NCBI GenBank assembly: GCA_964600665.1
Contig: CAZRKC010000010.1
Span: forward strand, 8,890-72,889
Source: CAZRKC01 sp964600665
Lineage (GTDB): Bacteria > Bacillota > SLNR01
DNA length: 64,000 nt
Direction: 5' to 3'
Below are positions 18,292-26,266 of the stretch, one piece after another. Under the pieces are notes generated by a model. That model saw only the letters and a program-made list of their open reading frames with translations, did not search any database and was not told where the DNA came from. Within the stretch, counting starts at the first letter, position 1. Every line of letters starts with the position of its first letter. A program made the translations under genes and the position numbers.

Positions 18292-18735
18292 ATGCCCTTT
18301 GTGGAAGCAACGATCATCGTGCAGGCTGATCCGGCTGCAGTATATGAAGTAGCCAAAGATATGGAATCTTATCCGCTTTTCATGAAAGATGTGGTCAGCG
18401 TCACGACATTAGAGCGCTCACCTGCGATGACCATCACCCAGTGGGTGACCAAACTGGAAGGCAGGGTTCTCAAATGGAAGGAACGGGATGAGTTTGATGA
18501 TGCAAATCGAATCATCAAATACACCCAAATTGAAGGTGATCTGAAGAAATTTGAAGGCGCATGGACGTTTGAGCCACAAAATGGAGCCACATTGGTTACA
18601 TTGACTGTCGATTTTGAATTTGGCATTCCGATGGTTGCGGCACTTTTACACCCGATTGCCAGGGTGAAGGTGCGGGAAAATTGCGAAATGATGCTCAAAG
18701 GTATGAAAGCCAAAATTGAAGGTAGTCATGCGTAG
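18292..18735 (+). CDS. SRPBCC-family (START-like) protein
   Basis: 147 residues of the polyketide-cyclase/Coq10-like SRPBCC fold, a hydrophobic ligand-binding cavity. Visible family pattern: the N-terminal strand VEATIIVQADPAAVYEVA, then DMESYPLFM, and a long C-terminal helix after PMVAALLHPIARVKV. ATG 18292 is preceded by GAGAGAGGTG; the GTG at 18283 overlaps this site. It sits between the aminotransferase and a small membrane protein, with short gaps, so it is probably in the same operon. Ligand unknown. Confidence 0.82.
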   Translation: MPFVEATIIVQADPAAVYEVAKDMESYPLFMKDVVSVTTLERSPAMTITQWVTKLEGRVLKWKERDEFDDANRIIKYTQIEGDLKKFEGAWTFEPQNGATLVTLTVDFEFGIPMVAALLHPIARVKVRENCEMMLKGMKAKIEGSHA

Positions 18736-18747
18736 GAGGGAATCGGG

Positions 18748-19026
18748 TTGGCCAAAAAGAAGAAGAAGAAGACACCGGACAGTAAACTGTCCCCTCGCGA
18801 GAAACGAATGAATCGGATGAATCCATGGGTTGTGTTGTTTGGGTATTTTACGATATTTGCAATTTTGGCTTACCCGTTGCTCTATTTGGCATTCAGATTC
18901 TTTTTTAAGGTCCCATTTACATCATGGACTTTGTTTCAATCCAGTGTTGCATTGGGAATTGCAGGAGCAGCATATTACGGTGTGATATTGAAGGCAAAGC
19001 GGGAAGGTCGAAAACCGCGATACTAA
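18748..19026 (+). CDS. Small two-helix membrane protein
   Basis: 92 residues, function unknown. A very lysine-rich N-terminus (MAKKKKKKTPDSKLSPREKR) is followed by two predicted transmembrane helices (about 29-52 and 60-80) and a basic tail. Positively charged ends suggest both termini are inside. The start is TTG 18748, seven nt after AGGAGGG at 18734-18740. The gene begins 12 nt after the SRPBCC gene and ends 20 nt before the FAH-family gene, so it is embedded in an operon. Confidence 0.72.
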   Translation: MAKKKKKKTPDSKLSPREKRMNRMNPWVVLFGYFTIFAILAYPLLYLAFRFFFKVPFTSWTLFQSSVALGIAGAAYYGVILKAKREGRKPRY

Positions 19027-19046
19027 AAATAAGAGGAGGTTTTGGA

Positions 19047-19814
19047 ATGAAATTCGTACGTTATGAATCAGGCGGCAAGGGTCACTATGGTGTTGTCGAG
19101 GGTGGCATGGTCCACGCGATTGACGGGTGTATTTACGGTGATTACAGTTTGACTGGTGAAAAATGGCCGGAGGGTGAAGTATCCCTGTTACCTCCGATTT
19201 GCCCGAGCAAGCTGATTGCGATCGGACTGAACTACTTGGATCATGTGAAAGAAGGGGGCGCTGATCGGGAACCACCGAAAGAGCCACTCATCTTTTTGAA
19301 AGCACCGACATCCATCAGTAAAAATGGTGATGCCATTGTTTTACCTTACCAGGCAACACTCACCCATTATGAAGCTGAAATCGGCGTTGTGATCAAAGAC
19401 CGGATCAAGCGAGTCGATGAAGCAGATGCTTTGAATCATGTTCTGGGCTATTTTGTTGCCAATGATGTTTCAGAGCGGGTGTTCCAACGGGGAGACGGTC
19501 AGTGGACCCGGTCAAAATCCTTTGATACTTTCTGTCCAGTGGGTGATTACATCGTTACGGATATTGACGGGAATAACTTGAAGATCACAAGCCATGTCAA
19601 CGGACAGATCAAGCAGAATTCCAATACCAACAATATGATATTTAACATTCAAAAAGTCATTAGCCATGTTTCACACCAGATGACTTTATTGCCCGGAGAT
19701 GTGATCATTACCGGCACGCCAGCTGGTGTTGGCCCCATCGTACCGGGTGATGTTGTACGAGTGGAAATTGAAAACATTGGTGTGCTTGAAAATCCAGTGG
19801 TTGCTGAAGAATAA
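19047..19814 (+). CDS. Fumarylacetoacetate hydrolase (FAH) family protein
   Basis: Metal-dependent C-C hydrolase, isomerase or oxaloacetate-type decarboxylase, cytosolic. 255 residues. The metal ligands are visible: HYEAEIGVV (Glu109, Glu111) and VANDVSER (Asp140), with the substrate segment GDGQWTRSKSFDTF and the C-terminal GDVIITGTPAGVGP. AGAGGAGG before ATG 19047 decides the start. FAH proteins commonly act in aromatic or amino acid breakdown, or repair enol-oxaloacetate; the operon with an aminotransferase suggests an amino-acid-derived 2-oxoacid, which is inference. Confidence 0.88.
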   Translation: MKFVRYESGGKGHYGVVEGGMVHAIDGCIYGDYSLTGEKWPEGEVSLLPPICPSKLIAIGLNYLDHVKEGGADREPPKEPLIFLKAPTSISKNGDAIVLPYQATLTHYEAEIGVVIKDRIKRVDEADALNHVLGYFVANDVSERVFQRGDGQWTRSKSFDTFCPVGDYIVTDIDGNNLKITSHVNGQIKQNSNTNNMIFNIQKVISHVSHQMTLLPGDVIITGTPAGVGPIVPGDVVRVEIENIGVLENPVVAEE

Positions 19815-19868
19815 CTCCTCCATCCGTCGTTATCCGCCAAAATCCCCCTGTACCTTGTGATTTCATCC

Positions 19869-19896
19869 TTGACAATTGTGGCAAATCTGCTAAAAT
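19869..19896 (+). promoter_or_regulatory. SigA-type promoter of speD
   Basis: Consensus TTGACA at 19869-19874, 16-nt spacer and TAAAAT at 19891-19896, 44 nt before the speD start. The heptamer ACAATTG occurs at 19872-19878 (over the -35) and again at 19911-19917, a possible operator pair. Confidence 0.7.
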
Positions 19897-19939
19897 TAGT
19901 GTGATTGCTCACAATTGATCAAGACAGGAGGTTGGTTGG

Positions 19940-20314
19940 ATGGATGCTTTGGGGCGCCATATTTTGGCGGAGGTTTACGGCTGTGATCATGATATCTTAA
20001 ACAGCGCCGAAACGATCGAAAAGATCATGGTGAATGCAGCACTCAGAGCAGGTGCAGAAATTCGTGAAGTGGCTTTCCACAAATTCAGTCCTCAGGGAGT
20101 CAGCGGGGTTGTGATCATATCCGAGTCTCACTTGGCCATTCACACTTGGCCGGAGCTGGGATACGCAGCCTTGGATGTATTCACATGCGGGGAGACAGTC
20201 GATCCGTGGGTCGCCTGTGATGATATTGTGGAAAAATTTAAAGCGGAGAATGTGACGGCAACAGAGTCACGCCGAGGAATTTTTTCTCCGCATGGAAAGG
20301 ATGAATTGGGGTAG
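19940..20314 (+). CDS. speD: S-adenosylmethionine decarboxylase proenzyme
   Basis: Pyruvoyl enzyme making decarboxylated SAM, the aminopropyl donor for spermidine. 124 residues, the short prokaryotic class 1B type. The self-cleavage site is Glu62-Ser63 in IISESHLAIHTWPE; Ser63 becomes the pyruvoyl group, and His68 and Cys83 (VFTCGE) match the processing and proton-donor residues of the T. maritima enzyme. CAGGAGG lies before ATG 19940. It has its own promoter and a terminator downstream, so it is likely monocistronic. No spermidine synthase (speE) gene is in this window. Confidence 0.95.
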   Translation: MDALGRHILAEVYGCDHDILNSAETIEKIMVNAALRAGAEIREVAFHKFSPQGVSGVVIISESHLAIHTWPELGYAALDVFTCGETVDPWVACDDIVEKFKAENVTATESRRGIFSPHGKDELG

Positions 20315-20392
20315 CTCATTTCATTCCATGGCCACAGCATATATGCAGTTTGCCTGTGAGAGCGTAAGTTGTGCCGTCAGTCTGACGGGATG

Positions 20393-20436
20393 ATGCCTTA
20401 TGACCAAAGATAATTTGGGCATAAGGCATATATTTT
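20393..20436 (+). terminator. Intrinsic terminator after speD
   Basis: Stem ATGCCTTATG (20393-20402) with CATAAGGCAT (20420-20429), extended by CCAAA/TTTGG, followed by ATATTTTT. It lies just before the ribosome site of the ThiF-like gene, so it could also act as an attenuator for that gene. Confidence 0.72.
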
Positions 20437-20451
20437 TAAAGGGGTGATCCC

Positions 20452-21165
20452 ATGGAATCTCGTTACATTCGTCAAATCAACGTGGATCATGTTGGCATTG
20501 TTGGACAGGGGCGATTGCAGCAATCTCGTGTGCTGATCGCAGGCTTAGGTGGGGTGGGTTCAGCAGCATCCATCTATCTGGGCACCTGCGGAGTCGGTCG
20601 GATCGACTTGCTCGATGATGATGTTGTGAGTGAGCACAATCTGCATCGGCAGATTCTTTATGATGAAATCGATGTAGGACAAGCGAAGGTTAATGTTGCG
20701 CAAGAACGCATCCGCGCAAAAAATTCGCAGTCAGCGGTGAATGCGATTCATATGCACCTCAATGATGCAAGTTCCCTGAAGATGGATTATGATTTGGTAT
20801 TGGATTGTTTCGATTCACTGCCATCTCGATTTGCACTCGCCCATTATTGTGTACAGGCAAAAGTCCCACTGATCAGCGCTGGCGCTCGTGGGTGGGGTGG
20901 GTTTATTTTCACCCAATTACGTGCTGGCGATGCGTGTATCGGCTGTTTCTTGGGATTGCCAGGAAGAGAAAGGTCAGATCCAGGTTCTCCAGGGGTGATG
21001 GGAATGGCAGCGGGGATGGCCGGTATCCTCCAAGCATCTGAAGCTGCGCGATTCTTGTTGGGCGGGAGTGAGCGACAACATAATTATGAGATCTTCGATC
21101 TTTGGGGAAGGGAAACCGTATGGTTGTCAATAGCCCGGCGCAATCAATGTCCGGTGTGCGGATAA
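20452..21165 (+). CDS. ThiF/MoeB/HesA-family E1-like adenylyltransferase
   Basis: ATP-dependent adenylyltransferase of the E1-like superfamily, 237 residues. Nucleotide-binding GLGGVGS is at 31-37, DDDVVSEHNLHRQ carries the conserved Asp and Arg, and two cysteine pairs (CIGC at 162-165 and CPVC at 233-236) form the expected zinc site. It ends four residues into the usual zinc region, without a rhodanese domain. No MoaD, ThiS or other ubiquitin-like partner is adjacent, so its role (sulfur carrier activation, or the TcdA type tRNA t6A dehydratase) is unresolved; TcdA is usually longer. AAGGGGTGAT precedes ATG 20452. Confidence 0.87.
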   Translation: MESRYIRQINVDHVGIVGQGRLQQSRVLIAGLGGVGSAASIYLGTCGVGRIDLLDDDVVSEHNLHRQILYDEIDVGQAKVNVAQERIRAKNSQSAVNAIHMHLNDASSLKMDYDLVLDCFDSLPSRFALAHYCVQAKVPLISAGARGWGGFIFTQLRAGDACIGCFLGLPGRERSDPGSPGVMGMAAGMAGILQASEAARFLLGGSERQHNYEIFDLWGRETVWLSIARRNQCPVCG

Positions 21166-21254
21166 ATGTATGGCCAGGGCAGGATTTGAATCTGCTGGGG
21201 AGAATATTGAGATAGGCCGCATCGAGTGCGGTGATTATGAAGGGAGTGTTGAAT

Positions 21255-22193
21255 ATGGCAATTGAATCCCACGGTGAACGTTGGTTTGCGAACCAGACAC
21301 CATTTAAGGATGAGATCTCGAAGCTTTGGGGCGACTGGGGTGTCAATTCTGAGATTGGAAAACTGAGATCGTGCTTGATGCGTCGCCCGGGTCACGAAAT
21401 TGAAAACATGGAACATACATACTCTAAATACCGGTGGAAAGCACCCATGGATCCGGTCCTTGCCAGAGAGCAACACGACCAGCTGGCGCAAATATACCGG
21501 GATCACGGAGTTGTCGTACACTACGTTGAGGACACGGGCGATTATCCCAATGCATTGTTTTGCCGAGACTTGATGTTGATGACCCCGGAGGGGGCGATTG
21601 TGACGCGACCGGCCATTGAAGTGCGCCGCGGTGAAGAGAAATATGTGGCGAAAGCTTTGGGGAATCTGGGTGTACCCATCATTAAAACGATCAACGGGAC
21701 TGCGACTTTTGAGGGAGCTTGTGTGCTTTGGGTGGACAAAGAATCCGTGCTTTTGGGATTGGGAAACCGGTGCAATGCTGAGGGTGCCCGTCAGGTCGAA
21801 GCGGAACTCCGAAATGTTGGCGTGAAGAATTTCAGTTACACCCAAATACCCTATGGCCATGCCCACTTGGACGGTAATATGAATATTGCTGACAAGGATG
21901 TGGCTGTGATTTTCCCATGGGAAACACCCCATGATACAGCGGTGTTTTTGATGGACCGCGGATTTAAACTCGTTGAGTGTAATTGGCCGGAAGAAGCGGA
22001 AATTTCGGGCGGTATCAACTTTGTGGCCATTGAGCCAGGGAAAATTGTCATGCCGGCTGGAAATCCAAGAACCAGGGATAAACTGGAAGCGGCAGGTGTG
22101 GAAGTCATTGAAATCGACATCGACGAGCTTCAGAAAGGATGGGGTGCCATCCACTGTATGACCGCATTTCTAAAACGAGATGATGTGGATTAA
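21255..22193 (+). CDS. Arginine-deiminase-fold (amidinotransferase superfamily) hydrolase
   Basis: Guanidine-modifying enzyme of the deiminase/amidinotransferase (GME) superfamily, 312 residues. Seen: an N-terminal SCLMRRPG, the substrate segment DYPNALFCRD, the catalytic His204 in YGHAHLDG, and the nucleophile Cys301 in AIHCMTAFL. It is shorter than classical ArcA (about 410 aa) and nearer in length to DDAH or ArgZ-like catalytic domains. Arginine, agmatine or methylarginine hydrolysis are all possible. AGGGAG at 21241-21246 supports ATG 21255. It is followed 20 nt later by argH, which implies a shared arginine-related pathway. Confidence 0.82.
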   Translation: MAIESHGERWFANQTPFKDEISKLWGDWGVNSEIGKLRSCLMRRPGHEIENMEHTYSKYRWKAPMDPVLAREQHDQLAQIYRDHGVVVHYVEDTGDYPNALFCRDLMLMTPEGAIVTRPAIEVRRGEEKYVAKALGNLGVPIIKTINGTATFEGACVLWVDKESVLLGLGNRCNAEGARQVEAELRNVGVKNFSYTQIPYGHAHLDGNMNIADKDVAVIFPWETPHDTAVFLMDRGFKLVECNWPEEAEISGGINFVAIEPGKIVMPAGNPRTRDKLEAAGVEVIEIDIDELQKGWGAIHCMTAFLKRDDVD

Positions 22194-22213
22194 CGGAGAG
22201 GAGAGGATTTATT

Positions 22214-23605
22214 ATGAAACTTTGGGGTGGACGTTTTCATAAAGACACAGTCTTTACCGCCCAGGATTTTACTGCTTCCATCCCTTTTGACCGTCGGATG
22301 TATAAGCAAGATATCAATGGCAGCATTGCCCACGCCACCATGCTGGCCAAAGTCGGGATTATCAGTGACGAAGAACGGGAGATAATTGTCAACGGATTGA
22401 AGGAGATCATGACCGAAATCGAGTCCGGTGTATTTGAATTCCGGGTCGAGCTGGAAGATATCCATATGAATGTCGAGCGGGCATTGATCAATAAAGTGGG
22501 TCCAGTGGGTGCGAAAGTTCATACCGGTCGGAGTCGTAACGATCAGGCGGTGCTAGATACGCATATGTATCTGCGGGAAGAGATGGAAGTCATCATGGAC
22601 ATGATCCATCAGTTCCAGGAAGTGATTGTGAACTTAGCTGACCAACATCTAGGTGTGATCATGCCGGGTTACACGCACATGCAGCGGGCACAACCGCTCC
22701 TGTTCTCGTATCATCTGATGGCCTACTTCTTTCGGTTCCAGGCAGATTGGGAACGGATGAGAGACTGCTATGTCCGTGCAAACGTATCCCCGTTAGGGGC
22801 TGCTGCTCTGGCTGGAACAACCTTCCCCATCGACCGGGAAATGACAGCGACGTTGCTTCAATTCTCCAAACCTTACGAAAATGCTATGGACGCTGTCAGT
22901 GATCGAGATTTTGTACTGGAGTTTCTGGCTGCAAGTGCCATCATGGCCATGCATATCAGCCGACTCAGTGAGGAATTGATCTTATGGTCGACCCGTGAAT
23001 TTGGATTTATTGAAATGGACGACGCATATTCAACCGGTAGCAGCATCATGCCGCAGAAGAAGAATCCGGATGTGTGCGAGTTATCCCGCGGCAAGACTGG
23101 GAGGGTCTATGGAAATCTGATGTCTGTATTGACCATGATGAAGGGGTTACCCATGGCATTCAACTCTGATATGCAAGAGGATAAGGAACGGCTCTTTGAT
23201 ACCATTGATACAGTAAAAGGTGTGCTGGGAATTAATACAAAAATGCTAAAAGTGATGAAAGTCAAAAAAGAACGTATGCGGGATGCCATTCGGGGTGATT
23301 TTTCAAATGCGACTGACATGGCCGATTATCTGGCAAGACATGGAATCCCGTTTAGACAAGCGCATGAAATCGTTGGGGCTGTCGTCCTGTATTGCATCGA
23401 ACATCAGAAAGCCCTCGAAGAGCTTACATTAGGCGAATTGCAGCAGTTTTCTGAGATTTTTATGGATGACATCTATGCTGCGATCAGTCCTGAAAACTGC
23501 GTCAATACACGGGCATCTTATGGTGGTACTGCACCGGAGCGGGTCGTTGAGCAAATTGCGATTGCAAGAAGCATGCTGGCTGATCATGCTGCTTTTTGGG
23601 TGTAA
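22214..23605 (+). CDS. argH: Argininosuccinate lyase
   Basis: Cleaves argininosuccinate to arginine and fumarate (reversible), cytosolic tetramer of the fumarase/aspartase superfamily. 463 residues, full length. It begins LWGGRF, has HTGRSRNDQ and the superfamily signature GSSIMPQKKNPD, all intact. GGAGAGGAGAGG precedes ATG 22214. It is coupled to the deiminase-fold gene and closed by a terminator. argG is absent from the window, so if this is biosynthetic its partner is elsewhere; otherwise it may serve a catabolic route with its neighbour. Confidence 0.96.
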   Translation: MKLWGGRFHKDTVFTAQDFTASIPFDRRMYKQDINGSIAHATMLAKVGIISDEEREIIVNGLKEIMTEIESGVFEFRVELEDIHMNVERALINKVGPVGAKVHTGRSRNDQAVLDTHMYLREEMEVIMDMIHQFQEVIVNLADQHLGVIMPGYTHMQRAQPLLFSYHLMAYFFRFQADWERMRDCYVRANVSPLGAAALAGTTFPIDREMTATLLQFSKPYENAMDAVSDRDFVLEFLAASAIMAMHISRLSEELILWSTREFGFIEMDDAYSTGSSIMPQKKNPDVCELSRGKTGRVYGNLMSVLTMMKGLPMAFNSDMQEDKERLFDTIDTVKGVLGINTKMLKVMKVKKERMRDAIRGDFSNATDMADYLARHGIPFRQAHEIVGAVVLYCIEHQKALEELTLGELQQFSEIFMDDIYAAISPENCVNTRASYGGTAPERVVEQIAIARSMLADHAAFWV

Positions 23606-23610
23606 GTAAA

Positions 23611-23645
23611 AAGGAGGTGCCACATGGCATCTCCTTTCTCTTTTC
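23611..23645 (+). terminator. Intrinsic terminator after argH
   Basis: Stem 23611-23621 with 23626-23636 (AAGGAGGTGCC with GGCATCTCCTT, one G-U pair), ACAT loop, then TCTCTTTTC. Confidence 0.78.
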
Positions 23646-23782
23646 TGCAAAAGGAGATTGTACAAAATTGCAGAATAATGATATGTAAAGATAAATGAGA
23701 GGAGGGAGTAAACAGGGTATTTCTGTGTTCTGTTTTGTTTTTTACGTTCTGTGATCAATGAAAGAACAAAGGAGGTTCAATG

Positions 23783-24964
23783 ATGACTGACATGAGCAGA
23801 TTTGTTTCTGAACGGAGCAAGGAAATTAAACCTTCTCAAATTCGAGCGATGCTGATGATGGCTGCGGGTTTGAAAGATGTGATCAGCTTGGGGATCGGTG
23901 AGCCAGATTTTGATACCCCTCAACACATCATCGATGCAGCTTTTGATGCTGCATCCAAAGGGATGACCCATTACTCTGACAGCCAAGGGATTTTGCCTTT
24001 ACGGGAAGCGATCTCTGCAAAATTGAAGACACGTAATCATGTTGAGGCCAGCCCGGAAGAGATCATTGTGACCATCGGTGGCGGTGGCGGTCTCTCAATT
24101 GCATTTTTGAACACGTTAAATCCTGGGGACGAAGTCATTACAGCAGACCCATGCTACGCTATGTATTTCCCACAATTGACGCTAGCCGGTGCTGTGGCGG
24201 TAACGGTTCCCATTTACGAGGAAAACGCTTTTAGGATCAAAGCCTCAGACATTGAAGCGAAAATTACCCCCAAGACCAAAATGATCATCATCAACTCCCC
24301 CCAAAATCCGACCGGTTCAGTCATGACCCGTCAGGACTTGGAAGCAGTGGCGGAACTGGCGATTAAACACGATCTGCTGGTCTTGTCGGATGAAGCGTAT
24401 GAGGAGTTCATTTATGGAGGTCAGGAACATGTCAGTATCGCTTCCATCGATGGCATGAAAGAACGGACACTGACATTGAATACCTTCTCCAAAACTTATG
24501 CCATGACTGGGTGGCGTTTGGGGTATATTGCTGCAAATCAAAAACTGATTCAGCAAATGACGACTTATCAGGGAACGTTCCTTTCCAATCCCTGTACGTT
24601 CTTGCAAGCAGGCGCTATCCAGGCTATCAATGCAGCAGATCAAGACATCCAAACCATGATTGCTGCATATACTCGCCGCCGGGATATTATGGTTGATGGA
24701 TTAAACTCGATTCCAGGTATCACCTGCTTAAAGCCTGTTGGCGCATTCTATGCATTCCCCAATATTAAGAAGTTAGGTTCCAGCTACGATGTTGCCGTCG
24801 ATTTTATTAAGAAAGGTCATGTGATCTCAACCCCAGGTACAGCTTTTGGCAATGCAGGTGAAGGATATCTTCGAATGTCATATGCTAACTCAGAAGCTAA
24901 TCTGATCGAGGCAATCCGACGAATGAAAGAAGTGGTTGAAACCCACTATGCAGACAAAATCTAA
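23783..24964 (+). CDS. Class I/II PLP aminotransferase (first of tandem pair)
   Basis: Aspartate/aromatic-type aminotransferase, fold type I, 393 residues. It has the usual ISLGIGEPDFDTP start, NSPQNPTGSVM, SDEAYEEF and the PLP-lysine motif NTFSKTYAMTGWRLGY. The closest family pattern is the AraT/PatA/aspC-like group of Firmicutes. An AAAGGAGGT at 23769-23776 supports ATG 23783; ATG 23780 is equally in frame. The next gene is a clear paralogue 22 nt downstream, so the pair arose by tandem duplication. Substrate not predictable. Confidence 0.9.
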   Translation: MTDMSRFVSERSKEIKPSQIRAMLMMAAGLKDVISLGIGEPDFDTPQHIIDAAFDAASKGMTHYSDSQGILPLREAISAKLKTRNHVEASPEEIIVTIGGGGGLSIAFLNTLNPGDEVITADPCYAMYFPQLTLAGAVAVTVPIYEENAFRIKASDIEAKITPKTKMIIINSPQNPTGSVMTRQDLEAVAELAIKHDLLVLSDEAYEEFIYGGQEHVSIASIDGMKERTLTLNTFSKTYAMTGWRLGYIAANQKLIQQMTTYQGTFLSNPCTFLQAGAIQAINAADQDIQTMIAAYTRRRDIMVDGLNSIPGITCLKPVGAFYAFPNIKKLGSSYDVAVDFIKKGHVISTPGTAFGNAGEGYLRMSYANSEANLIEAIRRMKEVVETHYADKI

Positions 24965-24986
24965 GGAATATTGAGGATGTGATGAG

Positions 24987-26144
24987 ATGGCGGTGAAGTT
25001 AGCTAAACGAACCGGGAATATTGAAGCGTCCAGTATCCATGCTATGTTTGCCCATGCTCGAGGTATTCCTGATTTAATCAGCTTTGCCATGGGTGAGCCG
25101 GACTTTGATACTCCAATGCATATCAGAGAAGCGGCTTGTCAAGCCATTAACAGCGGACATACTCACTATTCTCCCATGCAGGGTGAGGGATATCTTTTAG
25201 AAGCATTGGCACAGAAAGTGAAGCTGAAGAATAAAATCGAAGCAAACCCAAGCGAGATCGTTGTGACCATCGGTGGGTCAGAGGCACTGACTTTAAGTAT
25301 GCTCACAGCCATCAATCCAGGAGATGAAGTACTGATTCCAGACCCGTTTTTCCCGCCGTACGAATCAGTGATACGGTTTGCTGATGGAATTCCAGTGCGC
25401 ATACCAACATATGAAGAGAATCACTTTCGATTGATGCCAGATGATGTGAAACGATTCATCACCCCCAAGACAAAGGCTATTTTGATTAATACACCGGCCA
25501 ATCCTACAGGGTCTGTTATGACTCGAAGGGAATTGGAAGGGATTGCTGAACTGGCAATAAAACATGATTTGCTTGTGATGGCTGATGAAGTTTATGAGGA
25601 GTTTATTTTTGACGGTGAGCATGTTAGTATCGCGTCGCTGGATGGAATGAAGGAACGCACCTATACACTCAACAGCTTCTCTAAGACTTATGCGATGACT
25701 GGGTGGCGTATCGGATACATCGTCGCCCCTTCAGATTCAGTGGAGGCCATGGTCCGTCTACATGGAGCATATTGCACCAATGTCGCTGCATTCGTTCAAA
25801 AGGGTGCACAAGAAGCCTTACGAGGCACCGAGGAACCTTTAAAAGAGATGATTGCTGCATACGGTCGGCGGCGTAAACTCGTTGTTGACGGGCTGAATCG
25901 TATTCCCGGGATCTCTTGTATCGAACCGCAAGGTGCATTTTATGCATTCCCAAACATCAAAGCATTAGGCGTCAATGGGTATGATTTTGCCGTCGATATG
26001 GTGAAAAAAGCGGGGGTTTTGACTATACCCGGCCATTACTTTGGCAGCAGTGGAGATGGATTCTTACGTTTGTCATACACGATTCCCGAGCCAAAGATTA
26101 TTGAAGCCATGGAACGAATGAAAATGTATGTGGAAAGTCGATGA
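24987..26144 (+). CDS. Class I/II PLP aminotransferase (second of tandem pair)
   Basis: 385 residues, similar throughout to the preceding gene (shared GEPDFDTP, PKTK, NPTGSVMTR, AELAIKHDLLV, SIDGMKERT-type and FSKTYAMTGWR segments). The PLP lysine is in NSFSKTYAMTGWRIGY. It differs in the substrate-facing loops, for example PFFPPYES in place of PCYAMYFPQ, suggesting a different specificity. ATG 24987 follows a modest TGAGGATG site. An intrinsic terminator ends the two-gene unit. Confidence 0.9.
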   Translation: MAVKLAKRTGNIEASSIHAMFAHARGIPDLISFAMGEPDFDTPMHIREAACQAINSGHTHYSPMQGEGYLLEALAQKVKLKNKIEANPSEIVVTIGGSEALTLSMLTAINPGDEVLIPDPFFPPYESVIRFADGIPVRIPTYEENHFRLMPDDVKRFITPKTKAILINTPANPTGSVMTRRELEGIAELAIKHDLLVMADEVYEEFIFDGEHVSIASLDGMKERTYTLNSFSKTYAMTGWRIGYIVAPSDSVEAMVRLHGAYCTNVAAFVQKGAQEALRGTEEPLKEMIAAYGRRRKLVVDGLNRIPGISCIEPQGAFYAFPNIKALGVNGYDFAVDMVKKAGVLTIPGHYFGSSGDGFLRLSYTIPEPKIIEAMERMKMYVESR

Positions 26145-26150
26145 ACAATC

Positions 26151-26170
26151 AAGCCCTCCGGGGCTTTTTT
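26151..26170 (+). terminator. Intrinsic terminator after tandem aminotransferases
   Basis: AAGCCC/GGGCTT stem with a TCCG loop and a run of T. Confidence 0.82.
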
Positions 26171-26229
26171 GTTGCAGAAATTGTCGAAATTGGGCAAACG
26201 TTTAGGGGTTTTTTATGAGTGCAATTCAA

Positions 26230-26238
26230 TGGTATAAT
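26230..26238 (+). promoter_or_regulatory. Extended -10 promoter before alr-like gene
   Basis: TGG followed by TATAAT (26233-26238), an extended -10 element. No good -35 is seen 17 nt upstream. It lies 29 nt before the start of the racemase gene. Confidence 0.55.
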
Positions 26239-26266
26239 GAAGCATAATCAAAAAGGAGGCTGATGT

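Noticed and set aside
20374..20388. CCGTCAG-T-CTGACGG palindrome after speD
   Set aside because: A one-base loop cannot form a real RNA hairpin and the stretch is next to the true terminator; kept only as a possible operator with no support.
21217..21231. CCGCA/TGCGG mini-hairpin before the deiminase-fold gene
   Set aside because: Five base pairs without T-run or conserved context; expected by chance.
21255..23605. Complete arginine biosynthesis cluster
   Set aside because: argG, argF and the early arg genes are absent from the window, so argH here cannot be called part of a standard biosynthetic operon.
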